Shown: positions 16,202 through 25,023 of the stretch, piece by piece
Layout of the letters: every line of letters begins with the position of its first letter
How positions within the stretch are numbered: the first letter of the stretch is position 1
DNA from: Ga0077560 sp046330435
Lineage (GTDB): Bacteria > Actinomycetota > Thermoleophilia > Miltoncostaeales > Miltoncostaeaceae
Assembly (NCBI GenBank): GCA_046330435.1
Contig: JAXLST010000020.1
Coordinates: 35,666 to 99,665, forward strand
Direction of reading: 5' to 3'
DNA: 64,000 nucleotides
The notes under the pieces: generated by a model
What the model saw: only the letters and a program-made list of their open reading frames with translations
Database searches by the model: none
Told to the model about the DNA's origin: nothing
Position numbers and translations under genes: made by a program

Positions 16202-17557
16202 ATGCCCGAGGAGAACCCGCACCCCCCTCCCGGCCCGGGACTCCGCGACGTGCCGTGGCTGCTGCGGACGCGGGCGCGCGACCCGCTCGCGCTGCTCGCG
16301 GGCATCCGCCGGCGATACGGGGACGTCGCGCACATGTCGGTCGGGGGCCGCCACGCCGTCCTGGTGAGCGATCCGGCGCTCGCCACGCGGCTGCTCGCCG
16401 GGCACGCCGGCGACCTGGTCAAGTGGCGGCTGGACGGCAACCGGCGCGTGCTGTTCGGCGACGGGCTGCTGACCAGCGACGGGGAGCTGTGGCGGCGGCA
16501 GCGGCGCATCATCCAGCCCGCCTTCGAGCGCGACCGCATGGGCGCCTACGGCGAGGCGGTCGTGCGCCACGCCGCCGCGCGCGCCGCCGCCTGGGAGGAC
16601 GGCGCGGTTGTGGACGTGGGCGCGGAGATGACGGCCATCACCACGACCGTCGTCGGCGAGGTGATGTTCGGGATGGACCTGTCCCCGCACACCCGCCCGA
16701 TCCGGGAGGCCGTCGGCGCGGTGATGGAGTTCTTCCAGCTGCTGCAGCCGCCGTTCGGGCCGATCCGGTCGCGGCTGCCGGGGCGGACGCGACGGCGCTT
16801 CCTGAGGGCCCGCGACGCGCTGGACGGGCTGGTCGCCCGCGCCGCCGCCGCGCGGCGGGCCGGCGGCGCCACGGGCGACGACATGCTCGGCAGGCTGCTG
16901 GCCGCCCGCGACGAGGACGGGCGCCCCCTGCCGGACGACCTCGTCCGCGACGAGATGCTCACCATGCTCGGCGCGGGCCTGGAGACGACCGCGAGCGCCC
17001 TGGCGTTCGCGTGGTGGGAGGTGGCCCGCCACCCCGACGCCGCCGCCAGGCTCGCCGCCGAGGCCGACGCGTGGGACGGCGGCCCGGACCCCGCCGCCCT
17101 GCCCTTCGCCCGGGCGGTGTTCGAGGAGACCCTGCGCCTGCACCCGCCCGCGTGGATCGTGAGCCGGGTGGCCGCCGCGCCCCTGCCCGTGGGCGGCTGG
17201 ACCGCGCCGCCGGGCACCGTCGTGATCGTCTCCCCCTACCTGATGCACCGCGACCCGAGGCGCTTCCCGGACCCCGGGCGCTTCGACCCGGACCGGCCGC
17301 TGCCGGCGGACGGCGCGTCCGGGTTCCTGCCGTTCGGCGCCGGTCCGCGCAAGTGCGTGGGCACCCACCTCGCCCGCGCCGAGGGCCCGCTGGTGCTCGC
17401 GACCATCGCCCGGACGACGGCCCTGCGGCCGGCGGGGCGGGCCCCGCGCGAGCGGCCGATGATGACCCTGCGCCCCGACCGGGGCCCGATGATGCGCGTG
17501 GAGCGGCGTTCGTCCCCGGCGCCGGCGCCCGCGCCGCACTACCCTGTGGAACCGTGA
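16202..17557 (+). CDS. Cytochrome P450
   Basis: Heme-thiolate monooxygenase of 451 residues. Visible hallmarks are the I-helix oxygen-activation segment MLGAGLETTASALAFAWWEV, the K-helix ExxR motif in FEETLRLHPP, the meander (FPDPGRFDPDRPLP) and the heme-binding loop FLPFGAGPRKCVGTHLARAE with the Cys ligand. The N terminus lacks a clear membrane anchor, so it is probably soluble. Substrate unknown; the sequence style recalls the CYP families that act on fatty acids or terpenes. The stop overlaps the CtaG start (GTGA). A ferredoxin and ferredoxin reductase are encoded 3 kb away. Confidence 0.96.
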   Translation: MPEENPHPPPGPGLRDVPWLLRTRARDPLALLAGIRRRYGDVAHMSVGGRHAVLVSDPALATRLLAGHAGDLVKWRLDGNRRVLFGDGLLTSDGELWRRQRRIIQPAFERDRMGAYGEAVVRHAAARAAAWEDGAVVDVGAEMTAITTTVVGEVMFGMDLSPHTRPIREAVGAVMEFFQLLQPPFGPIRSRLPGRTRRRFLRARDALDGLVARAAAARRAGGATGDDMLGRLLAARDEDGRPLPDDLVRDEMLTMLGAGLETTASALAFAWWEVARHPDAAARLAAEADAWDGGPDPAALPFARAVFEETLRLHPPAWIVSRVAAAPLPVGGWTAPPGTVVIVSPYLMHRDPRRFPDPGRFDPDRPLPADGASGFLPFGAGPRKCVGTHLARAEGPLVLATIARTTALRPAGRAPRERPMMTLRPDRGPMMRVERRSSPAPAPAPHYPVEP

Positions 17558-18570
17558 GCTCCGGAACGACCACCGCCGCACGCGCGACCACCGCCCGCGG
17601 CGCCCTGCCGCTGATGCTCGGGGCCGGGGCGATCGCCCTGGCCGTCGCCCTCACGATCCTCACCGGCGGCGCGTTCAGCGCCCGCACCGGCTACGACCAG
17701 GCCGTCCGGGACGTCGTGCTCGACGACTGGTGGACGCTGTGGGCCATCCCGCCGGTGGAGGTGGCCCTCACGGGCCTGCTCGTCGCCTGGCTGCTCATCA
17801 CCGGCCGTCGCGAGGGCCGGGCCTACGCCCTGGCCGCCGGCGCGGTGCTGCTGCTGGCCATCTGCTCCCCCGTCGCGGGTCTGGCCCAGAGCGGCCTGCT
17901 GTCGGCGCACATGGGCCAGCACGTCCTCATCGGCGCGGTCGCCCCGCTGCTCGCGCTGATGGCGCTGCCCCAGGCGGTGCCCGGCGAGACCCGGCGCCGG
18001 TGGTGGACGCCGCTGCTGTCGCCGCCGATGGCGTTCGGGCTGTGGGTGCTGAGCACCGTCACCTGGCTGGTCCCCGCCATCCACCACCACGTGCTGATCA
18101 GCCAGCCGCTGTGGATCGTGCAGCAGGTGGCGTTCTTCACCTTCGGGGCGATCTTCTGGGCGCCGGTGACGGAGCGCCTCGCGGCCGCCCCCCGCTGGTA
18201 CACGACCGGCGTGAAGTGCGGCGTGATGATCGGCCTGTGGTTCGTGGGCCTCACCATCGCCAACGTCTTCTGGTTCGCCGGCCACGCGTTCTACGCGTCG
18301 CATGCGGCGGCCGCGCAGGCCCTGGGCATGAGCCCGCTCGAGGACCAGGGCATCGCGGGCACCGTGATGATGGTGACCCACTGCTTCATCGCGTTCGGCG
18401 CGGTCGCGGTGCTGTTCTTCCGCGCGGCGCGCGAGCGCACCGTCCAGCAGCGCCTGGTCGAAGCGGGGATCGACGCGGAGCGGGCGCGCTGGGCGGTGCG
18501 GTACGGCGGGGCCGAGGAGCTGGCCCAGGAGGCCGGGATCCCGATCAAGGTGCGGGCCGGGATCGACTAG
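17554..18570 (+). CDS. ctaG: Cytochrome c oxidase assembly factor CtaG (caa3_CtaG)
   Basis: Membrane protein of 338 residues with about seven helices, of the caa3_CtaG family that helps deliver copper to cytochrome oxidase. Characteristic segments are LLSAHMGQHVLIGAVAPLLA, IHHHVLISQPLWIVQQVAFF and MMVTHCFIAFGAV, in which the His residues lie in membrane helices. GTG start at 17554 lies inside the P450 stop, so the two genes are translated together. Pairing with a P450 is unusual; no oxidase subunit is in the window. Confidence 0.9.
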   Translation: MSSGTTTAARATTARGALPLMLGAGAIALAVALTILTGGAFSARTGYDQAVRDVVLDDWWTLWAIPPVEVALTGLLVAWLLITGRREGRAYALAAGAVLLLAICSPVAGLAQSGLLSAHMGQHVLIGAVAPLLALMALPQAVPGETRRRWWTPLLSPPMAFGLWVLSTVTWLVPAIHHHVLISQPLWIVQQVAFFTFGAIFWAPVTERLAAAPRWYTTGVKCGVMIGLWFVGLTIANVFWFAGHAFYASHAAAAQALGMSPLEDQGIAGTVMMVTHCFIAFGAVAVLFFRAARERTVQQRLVEAGIDAERARWAVRYGGAEELAQEAGIPIKVRAGID

Positions 18571-18585
18571 CCGCGAGGGCGCCGG

Positions 18586-19527
18586 TCAGGCGCACTCGCT
18601 GTTGGTGCCCAGAGTCGCGACGCGGCCGTCGAGGTTGACCGTGCCGTCGGCCAGGACGTCGATGTCGATGTCGCGGTCGTCGGCGGTGCCCGGGGCGTCC
18701 AGGCGGATGATCACGCCGGTGAAGCGGCCGGCGGCGGCGCCGGTGCGCGTGATGGTCCAGGTGCCGTCGGTCGTGGTGAGGCTGGCGCCGCCGGCGGTCC
18801 CGAAGATGGTGTTGACGACCTCGCGGTACTGGCCGTTGCTGCAGAAGTTGATCTGCCGCTGCGTCAGGGAGAAGGCGTCCGAGGTCTCCCGCAGGACGGC
18901 CTTGCCCTTGAGCAGCTGGTTGAACTGGTCGCGGATCTGGGTGTCGGAGGGGACGCCCGCCGCGGGCGGGGTGGAGGGGATGACCGGGGCGCCGCCGGAC
19001 GCCGGCGGGGTCGCGCCGGAGCCGCCCTGCTGCGTGCCGGCCGCCGGGGTGAAGCCCTCGCAGGTGGCCCACAGCCCGCGCGCAGCGTCCTGGGCGGCGA
19101 TCTCGGCGTCCACCAGGACCTGGCCGGAGGTGAACAGGTCGGCGCCGTCGGTGCGGGCGAATCCGCCGACCACCATGCGCCGGTTGAGCTGGAAGCGGTC
19201 GGTGCGGACCAGCGCCGAGAACCGCTTGGCGCGGGCGCCGGGCCGCCGGCCCGGGAAGGTGAACCGGACGGCGGAGCCCAGGGCGACCGAGGCCTTGAGG
19301 CGGCGGGTCGCGGCGGTGGCGAAGCACTCGCCGGGCTCGGGGGCGTCCACGCCCGCCAGGTCGACGGTGCGGACGACGCCGCCCTGGCGCACCCGGAGGG
19401 TGTCGCCGTCGACGACCTTCGCGACGGTCCCGGAGGCGGGGACCGGGGCGGGCAGCGCGGCCGGCGCGAACGCGAGCGCGGCGGTGGCGGCGGCGAGGAC
19501 GGCGGGGAGGTGGCGGCGGTTGAACAT
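18586..19527 (-). CDS. Secreted thermonuclease-like (SNase) protein
   Basis: 313 residues with a Sec signal peptide (MFNRRHLPAVLAAATAALAF). The SNase fold follows: GTVAKVVDGDTLRV, VDLAGVDAPEPGECF with the catalytic-site Asp/Glu region, then AKRFSALVRTDRFQLNRRMV and VGGFARTDGADL. After about residue 170 come a Pro/Gly-rich linker and a separate C-terminal beta-rich domain (FCSNGQYREVVNTIFG, then GTWTITRTGAAAGRFTG) that I do not recognise. Expected to be extracellular. Some active-site Arg positions cannot be verified by eye, so activity is not certain. Confidence 0.85.
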   Translation of the reverse strand: MFNRRHLPAVLAAATAALAFAPAALPAPVPASGTVAKVVDGDTLRVRQGGVVRTVDLAGVDAPEPGECFATAATRRLKASVALGSAVRFTFPGRRPGARAKRFSALVRTDRFQLNRRMVVGGFARTDGADLFTSGQVLVDAEIAAQDAARGLWATCEGFTPAAGTQQGGSGATPPASGGAPVIPSTPPAAGVPSDTQIRDQFNQLLKGKAVLRETSDAFSLTQRQINFCSNGQYREVVNTIFGTAGGASLTTTDGTWTITRTGAAAGRFTGVIIRLDAPGTADDRDIDIDVLADGTVNLDGRVATLGTNSECA

Positions 19528-19622
19528 GGTGTGCTCCGGGGTGTGTGCGGTTGCCTGTGTCCTCGAAGGACGCCGCCCCGGCCCCGTCCATTCCGCCGCC
19601 GCCGAAGAAATCTCCTCCGGGC

Positions 19623-20798
19623 CTACCCCGCGGTCACCGCGACGCCCGCCGCGATCTCCGCGCGCAGGAGCGGGACGTCCTGCGGGCGGTTCACCGCGAG
19701 GCCGCCCACGACGGCGCCGCCGTCCCCGAGGTAGCGGACGGTGAAGCCGTCGGGCTCGTCGTCGATGACCGACTCCCCCGTGGGGTGCCCCACCATCTGC
19801 AGCCGCCAGCCGAACTGGTCGCTCCACACGTAGGGGATCCCCGGCGACGGGATGTCCGCCCCGGCGATGGCGGCGGCCACGGCGCGCGCCGACTCCGCCG
19901 CCGCCGACCAGTGCTCCAGCCGCGCGTGGCGGCCGATGTCCCGGCGCCACAGGCTCGCGACGTCACCGCAGGCGAACACCCCGTCCACCTCCGTCCGGCC
20001 CGCCTCGTCGGTGACGATCCCGCCGTCCATCGCCAGCGGCAGGCGGCCGCCGAGCAGCTCGGTGTTCGGGACGGCGCCGATCCCCACCACGACCTCGTCG
20101 CACGGGATCTCGCCGCCGCCGCGCAGCCGGACCGCGCGCACACGGCCGGCGCCGGCCACGATCTCCTCCACCATGGCGCCCATGTGCAGGTGGACGCCGG
20201 CCATGCGCATCCGGTCGGCCACGCGGGCGCCCGCCTCGGGGCCGAGCACCCGCCCGAGCGGCAGCTCCTCCACCTCCACGACGTGCACCTCGGTGCCGAG
20301 GCCGCGGGCGCTGGAGGCGAGCTCCGCCCCCACGAACCCGGCCCCGATGAGCACCATCCTGGTGCCCGGCCCCAGGCGGCGCCGCAGCTCGCGGGCGTCG
20401 GCGAGGGTGCGGAGGTGGTGCACGCCGTCGACCGGCGGCGTGCCCGGCAGGCGCCGGGCGCGGGCGCCGGTGGCGACCACCAGCCGCCGCCAGGCGACCG
20501 GCTCGTCACCCGCCACGGCGGTGCGCGCGTCGAGGTCCACGGAGATCACCTCGGCGGCGGTGCGCAGGTCGATGCCGCGCGAGGCCCAGGCGTCGTCCGG
20601 CCGCAGGGCGACGTCGGCGAGGTCGTGGCCGTCGGTGATGACGGTCTTCGAGAGGGCGGGCCGCTCGTACGGCGGGAACGGCTCGTCCCCGGCGAGGAGG
20701 ATGTCCCCCGCGAACCCGTACGCCCGGAGCGCCTCGGCGCAACGGGCGCCGGCGAGGCCGGCGCCCACGATGAGCACGTCCGTGCGCCGCACGGTCAC
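19623..20798 (-). CDS. Ferredoxin reductase-type FAD/NAD(P) oxidoreductase
   Basis: 391 residues of the two-dinucleotide-fold reductase family. FAD site: DVLIVGAGLAGARCAEALRA. NAD(P)H site: GTRMVLIGAGFVGAELASSA. FAD-phosphate motif near the end: VDGVFACGDVASLW. The C-terminal part resembles rubredoxin/P450 ferredoxin reductases. The start GTG at 20798 overlaps the ferredoxin stop by four bases. It should pass electrons from NAD(P)H to the adjacent ferredoxin, and plausibly on to the P450 at 16-17.5 kb. Confidence 0.93.
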   Translation of the reverse strand: MTVRRTDVLIVGAGLAGARCAEALRAYGFAGDILLAGDEPFPPYERPALSKTVITDGHDLADVALRPDDAWASRGIDLRTAAEVISVDLDARTAVAGDEPVAWRRLVVATGARARRLPGTPPVDGVHHLRTLADARELRRRLGPGTRMVLIGAGFVGAELASSARGLGTEVHVVEVEELPLGRVLGPEAGARVADRMRMAGVHLHMGAMVEEIVAGAGRVRAVRLRGGGEIPCDEVVVGIGAVPNTELLGGRLPLAMDGGIVTDEAGRTEVDGVFACGDVASLWRRDIGRHARLEHWSAAAESARAVAAAIAGADIPSPGIPYVWSDQFGWRLQMVGHPTGESVIDDEPDGFTVRYLGDGGAVVGGLAVNRPQDVPLLRAEIAAGVAVTAG

Positions 20799-21007
20799 AC
20801 GACCTTGGCGCCGTCGGCCGCCACGACGGTGATGGCCGTCATCGGGCAGGCCCGTGCGGCGGCGAGGGCCGCCTCCCGGTCGGTGGCGGTGACGGTCGCG
20901 ACGGCGATGCCGTCGCCGCCCAGGACGAAGGTCTCGGGGTCGAGGTCGACGCAGGCGCCGAAGCCGGTGCAGGCGGACGGGTCGATGGAGATGCGGTACT
21001 CGGGCAT
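20795..21007 (-). CDS. [3Fe-4S]-type ferredoxin (70 aa)
   Basis: A short ferredoxin beginning MPEYRISIDPSACTGFGACV, with a third Cys in the ACPMTAI motif near the end. Three cysteines in this arrangement are typical of P450-associated actinobacterial ferredoxins with a 3Fe-4S cluster. It lies between the ferric-reductase-like gene (1 base from its stop) and the reductase gene, forming a compact electron-transfer operon. Confidence 0.92.
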   Translation of the reverse strand: MPEYRISIDPSACTGFGACVDLDPETFVLGGDGIAVATVTATDREAALAAARACPMTAITVVAADGAKVV

Positions 21008-21008
21008 G

Positions 21009-21641
21009 TCAGCTCCCTGTGCTGGGGACGGGTCTGGCCGCGGGGGCGGCGGTTGCGCGCGCCGTGAGGACGCGCCATGTGGTGGCCCCGGCAACCGCGG
21101 ATGCGGCGCCGAGCAGGAGCGCGAGGCCCCAGGGGCGTTCCGGATCGCTTCCGGCCATGAGGCCGTGGGCGGTGGCGGCGACGAAGACGGCGAAGGTCGC
21201 CTTGTGCAGCCGGCGCCAGGCCGGGACGCCGATTCGGCGCCGGACCCGGAACGACAGGTGGACGATGAGCCAGACCTCGCCGGCGACGACGCCGACGCCC
21301 ACCCACAGCGGGCGGTACGGGCCGGTGCCGGGGATCACGAGGTCCTGGGGCATCGTGGGCAGGTTGCGGTCGAGCAGGAGCACCACCCCGTGCAGCGCGA
21401 CGGCGGCCAGGCCGACGAGCGACAGGGTGCGGTGCAGGTCGAGCCGGATCGCGGGCGCGATGCGCTTGGGCAGCGCCCGGGTCTTGATGAGCAGGCCCGC
21501 GAGCACGGTGCACGTGACGGCGCCGTAGGCGACCAGCCCCGTCGCGCGCACCAGCACCCAGAAGGCCGGGGTGATCTTGGGTCGGTGGATCACCCCCAGC
21601 TCGGGGTCCGCGGCGAGCACCGCATGGGCGAGTGCGGACAT
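21009..21641 (-). CDS. Ferric-reductase-like transmembrane protein
   Basis: 210 residues with six or so hydrophobic segments of the ferric reductase/YedZ (MsrQ-like) heme-binding type. The paired His residues expected to hold heme are seen in LDLHRTLSLVGLAAVALHG and AWRRLHKATFAVFVAATAHG. The ATG at 21641 shares its A with the stop of the upstream gene. It could accept or deliver electrons for the following ferredoxin and reductase; orientation of electron flow is unknown. Confidence 0.85.
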   Translation of the reverse strand: MSALAHAVLAADPELGVIHRPKITPAFWVLVRATGLVAYGAVTCTVLAGLLIKTRALPKRIAPAIRLDLHRTLSLVGLAAVALHGVVLLLDRNLPTMPQDLVIPGTGPYRPLWVGVGVVAGEVWLIVHLSFRVRRRIGVPAWRRLHKATFAVFVAATAHGLMAGSDPERPWGLALLLGAASAVAGATTWRVLTARATAAPAARPVPSTGS

Positions 21642-22006
21642 CAGGAGGCCTTCGTCCAGACCACGTGGTGCGCGGGCCTGCGGGCCAGGATCGGCGGGGC
21701 ACCCGCCCGCCGCCGGGCGATCACCGGCCCCGGTGGCAGCTCGAGCATCCCGGTGCGCTCCAGCCGCGCGCGCAGGCGCCGCTGGTAGTCGGACCAGCGC
21801 CGGCGGACGGCCGCCTCCACCGCGATCGCGCGGGCGTCCAGCCGCGCCTCCCAGCGGTCGAGGGCGACCATCCGGGGATCCCGCGGCGGGACGGCGGCGG
21901 GGCCCTCCCACGGCCGGCCGGCGAGGACGGCCCACGCCACCAGGAACGCCACCACGGCGATCCCGACCACGAGGGCCTTGACGGAGTCGGCGGGGGATCG
22001 GGTCAT
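21641..22006 (-). CDS. Hypothetical single-pass membrane protein (121 aa)
   Basis: An N-terminal membrane helix (VVGIAVVAFLVAWAVLAG) is followed by a basic, Arg-rich region (RWEARLDARAIAVEAAVRRR) and a tail (PPILARRPAHHVVWTKAS). It shares an ATG/TGA junction with the ferric-reductase-like gene and one with the gene before it, so it belongs to the same operon. No family recognised. Confidence 0.6.
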   Translation of the reverse strand: MTRSPADSVKALVVGIAVVAFLVAWAVLAGRPWEGPAAVPPRDPRMVALDRWEARLDARAIAVEAAVRRRWSDYQRRLRARLERTGMLELPPGPVIARRRAGAPPILARRPAHHVVWTKAS

Positions 22007-22708
22007 CAGTCGTCCCCGTTCCCCTCATGGGCCGCCGTGGTGGTGGCCGGGGGCGGCTGGGAGGACTGGCCGGACGTGGTGGTCCGGCCGGGACGGCGCC
22101 GCGGCGTCGTGGTGGTGGGCGCCGGGGTCGTGCTGGTCCCGCCGCCGCCGGTGGTGCGGGTGTCGCCGCCGGTCCTCGTCCCGGCGGCGGGCGAGGTGGT
22201 CGTCCCGCCCGCCGCCGGCGGGGGCGCGTGGACGGTCGTGGTGGTGCCGGGTGACGGCACGGTGCGCGCGGGTGCGGGCGCGGCCGATGGGGCGGCCGTG
22301 GTGGTGCCCCCACGCCGGCGGGCCGGCAGGGCCGGCAGCGGGGAGGGCTGCGGGACCGGGGTTCCGCCCGCGGGCGCTGCCGCCGGGACGGCCGAGGGGG
22401 GTCGCGGATCCCCCGCCCGCGGCGGCCCGAGCCACGGGCGCCGTTCCCGGCCGTGGAGGCGCGCACGGCGGCCCGCCGCGCCTCGCGCCGCCGGATCGCG
22501 GGCAGCCCCGGGGTGGGGGCGCCCATCGCGTCCTCGAAGCCGTTCCTGCTCCTCCGCGAGCTCGGCCGCGCGCGGCGACGACCTCATCGGGGACCGCGGC
22601 CGGGGGCGGCGGTACGGACCCAGCTCGGACGGTGCGGGCGATGGCGACGCCGCCCGCGATGGTCCCGGTGGACACGAGCAGCGCGGTGGCGACGGTGCGT
22701 GTGCGCAT
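22006..22708 (-). pseudogene. Secreted Thr/Pro-rich protein gene with about three frameshifts
   Basis: A good start (ATG 22708 behind GAGGAGTG) gives a signal-anchor-like segment (TVATALLVSTGTIAGGVAIA). The protein-like reading then moves frame near 22570 (into AAELAEEQERL), again near 22536 (into FEDAMGAPTPGLPAIRRREA), and once more near 22450 (into a Pro/Thr-rich mucin-like tail ending TTTAAHEGNGDD at 22006). No single frame covers all. Either the gene is decayed or the sequence has indels here. If intact it would be an exported protein with a long extended outer part, first gene of the ferric-reductase-like operon. Confidence 0.5.
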
Positions 22709-23056
22709 CGTCACTCCTCTCGTCGGTGACCTCTGCAGATCACCACTGGGGAGGCCGGACGGACTTACGTCGGCGTCGGCGGACTCCGGCGTTGAGGTTC
22801 CGCAACCCGGGGGAGCGCCCCCCTTGGGGGGCGGCGAACTAGACGGAGGTCGTGGGAGAACTCCCTCGAGCCTCGGAAAAGCTCACATTTGATGAACCCG
22901 CAATTGGCGATAGCCTCCGCACGCTCCCGAGCACCGGTGCCCGTCCCGGTGTGACCTACGAACACAGGGAACGTCCTGCCCGCGACCCTTCAGGACCGCC
23001 CGGCCGCGCTGGCCTACCTCCCGGCGCCCTCCGGGGAGTTCTCCGACGAGTGGATC
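22709..23056. other. 348-base intergenic control region
   Basis: Divergent gap between the frameshifted gene and the sigma-fusion gene. It holds a tight GC hairpin (22817-22823 with 22826-22832, 2-base loop) and a less GC-rich stretch around 22880-22915 with a promoter-like pair. In the frame of the sigma-fusion gene there is no ATG, GTG or TTG between the TGA near 22953 and the GTG at 23057. No RNA gene recognised. Confidence 0.5.
22889..22916 (+). promoter_or_regulatory. Candidate promoter of the sigma-fusion gene
   Basis: TTGATG (22889-22894), 16-base spacer, TAGCCT (22911-22916). It is in the only AT-richer patch of the gap and points toward the gene at 23057. Match is moderate. Confidence 0.4.
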
Positions 23057-24910
23057 GTGCGTCTCGTGCGCCAGGGGGACGCGCGCGCCTTCGAGCAGCT
23101 CGTGGACCGGTACCGCGACCCGCTGTCCCGGTACTGCCGCGGCGTCACCGGCCACGCCCAGGACGCCGAGGAGGCGTTCCAGACGACGCTGATCAAGGCG
23201 TACCAGGCGATCCGCCGCGGGGACCGGGTCACCTCCCTGCGGCCGTGGCTGCTGGCGATCGCCCGGAACGCGTGCCTGGACCTCATCCGGCAGCGCCCGG
23301 ACTGGCAGACGCTCACCACCGAGCAGGCCGCCCGCGGCGACGACCCCGGCGACATGCAGGTCACCCGCGAGCGGTTCGAGGGACTGCGGCGCGACCTGGC
23401 CGACCTCAAGGAGCTGCACCGCTCGGCGCTGCTGCTGCGCGAGCTCAACGGCATGTCGCACCGGGAGATCGGCGACGCGCTCGGCACCTCCCCGGAGAGC
23501 GCGAAGCGGCTCATCTTCGAGGCCCGCGAGTCGCTGGTGGAGCGGGCCGCCGGCCGCGAGCTGGACTGCGCGGACGTCCGCGCCCGCATCTCCGAGCACG
23601 ACGGCCGCATGCTGCGGTCCCGCCGGCTGCGCGCCCACCTCGACGAGTGCGCCTGCTGCGCGGAGTACCGCGCGACCCTGGTGAACCGCCCGCGCCAGCT
23701 CGCCGCGATGTTCCCCGTCATCCCCGCCGTCGCCGCGGCCCGGATCCTCAAGGGGCTCGGCCTCGGGCTGGGCGGCGGTGCCGCCGCCGGCAGCGGCGGG
23801 CTCACGGCCCTGGTGGGATCGGTGGGCGGGGGATCGTTCCTGGGCGGCCTCAGCGTCCAGACCGCCGCCATCCTGGGCGTGCTGACCATCGGCGGCGCCA
23901 CGGTGGTGCCCGGCATGGTGGTCGCCGACCGCCCGACGAGCGGTGTCAGCGGGACGAAGATGGAGGCTCAGCCGCAGCTGGACATCACCAGCATGGGTGC
24001 GCACCGCCTGCTGACCGGAGCCGCGATCGAGCGGATCCAGGCGTCCGGGCCCGGGTCGATGACGCTGCTGACGGCGTCCGGCAGGGCCACGCCGGCCGCC
24101 CCGGGCGCGCAGGAGCAGGCCGCGCCCCCCGTCGCCGCCCCGGCCGTGGACCCGGTTCCGGCCGCCGCGCCGCAGGGCGCGACCACCCAGGATCCGCCCG
24201 CCCCCCTGACCGCCCCGGTCGAGCCCGCCTCCACGCCGGCGAGCGGGCCCGCGGAGGAGCCGCAGAAGACGCACGGCCCGTCGGGTGGCACGCCGCCCGG
24301 GCAGGTGCGCCGCACCGAGACGCCCGCCGGGGCACACCCGGACCAGGGGTCCTCGCCCGCCACGCGCGCCGACGGGAACACCGCGGGTGTCGGCGCGGCC
24401 CCGGGCCGCCGGGTCGCCCGGGGGAACCCGCACCGCGGCGGCGCCGCCGAGGCCCCCGTCGACGACCCGCCCGCCACGACGTCGCCCACCCCGCCGCCCG
24501 CCGAGCCGGCGGAGCCCGTGGCCCCGCCCGTCACCACGCCGGAGACCGAGACGCCGAACCCCGCCGCCCCCGGGCGCTCCGGGAGCAGGGCCGGCCCACG
24601 CCCCCCGGCGCGGTGCGTCCCAGGGACCCCTCCGTCGCCGCCCAGCGGCGTCGAGGACACCGGCTCGCGGCCGTCGCCGCCCGCCGTCACGCCGGCGCCC
24701 GTGCCCTCCGGCCCCGAGTCGGCCCCGTCGCCCTCGCAGCCCGGCCCGCCCCCGGGCAAGGGCCCGTCCACGAGCCCGCCGCCGTCCAAGGGCAAGGCCC
24801 CCAAGGGCAAGGTCCCCGGCACGGGCAAGGGCGAGCACGGCGCCTCCGGGCACCACAAGGGCCACCACGGGTGCCACTCGCACGACGGCGGTTCGGCCGA
24901 CGAGGACTGA
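23057..24910 (+). CDS. ECF sigma factor fused to anti-sigma motif, membrane helix and long outer domain
   Basis: 617 residues. Residues 1-83 are sigma region 2 (RLVRQGDARAFEQLVDRYRD, LRPWLLAIARNACLDLIRQR). Residues 105-165 are region 4 (LLLRELNGMSHREIGDALGT). A zinc-type anti-sigma signature H194-x3-C198-x2-C201 (HLDECACC) follows, then a Gly-rich stretch and a membrane helix at about 267-290. Residues 291-617 form a Pro/Ala/Thr-rich outer part ending in a Lys/Gly and then His-rich tail (GHHKGHHGCHSHDGG). One chain thus holds sigma, its inhibitor and a sensor-like exterior. GTG 23057 is the first usable start codon, but its ribosome site is weak and sequence upstream (EFSDEWIV) also looks like sigma, so the true start may be a rare codon upstream. 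Confidence 0.85.
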   Translation: MRLVRQGDARAFEQLVDRYRDPLSRYCRGVTGHAQDAEEAFQTTLIKAYQAIRRGDRVTSLRPWLLAIARNACLDLIRQRPDWQTLTTEQAARGDDPGDMQVTRERFEGLRRDLADLKELHRSALLLRELNGMSHREIGDALGTSPESAKRLIFEARESLVERAAGRELDCADVRARISEHDGRMLRSRRLRAHLDECACCAEYRATLVNRPRQLAAMFPVIPAVAAARILKGLGLGLGGGAAAGSGGLTALVGSVGGGSFLGGLSVQTAAILGVLTIGGATVVPGMVVADRPTSGVSGTKMEAQPQLDITSMGAHRLLTGAAIERIQASGPGSMTLLTASGRATPAAPGAQEQAAPPVAAPAVDPVPAAAPQGATTQDPPAPLTAPVEPASTPASGPAEEPQKTHGPSGGTPPGQVRRTETPAGAHPDQGSSPATRADGNTAGVGAAPGRRVARGNPHRGGAAEAPVDDPPATTSPTPPPAEPAEPVAPPVTTPETETPNPAAPGRSGSRAGPRPPARCVPGTPPSPPSGVEDTGSRPSPPAVTPAPVPSGPESAPSPSQPGPPPGKGPSTSPPPSKGKAPKGKVPGTGKGEHGASGHHKGHHGCHSHDGGSADED

Positions 24911-25023
24911 CGCGGGCCGCGGACGGTTTGACCTCCCTCCGCGCCCTTCGTCCCCCGACCGTCCCCCCGCCGGGCACATGACCCCGGCGGAGGTCATCAT
25001 GTGCGCATGGCGAACGGGACCCG

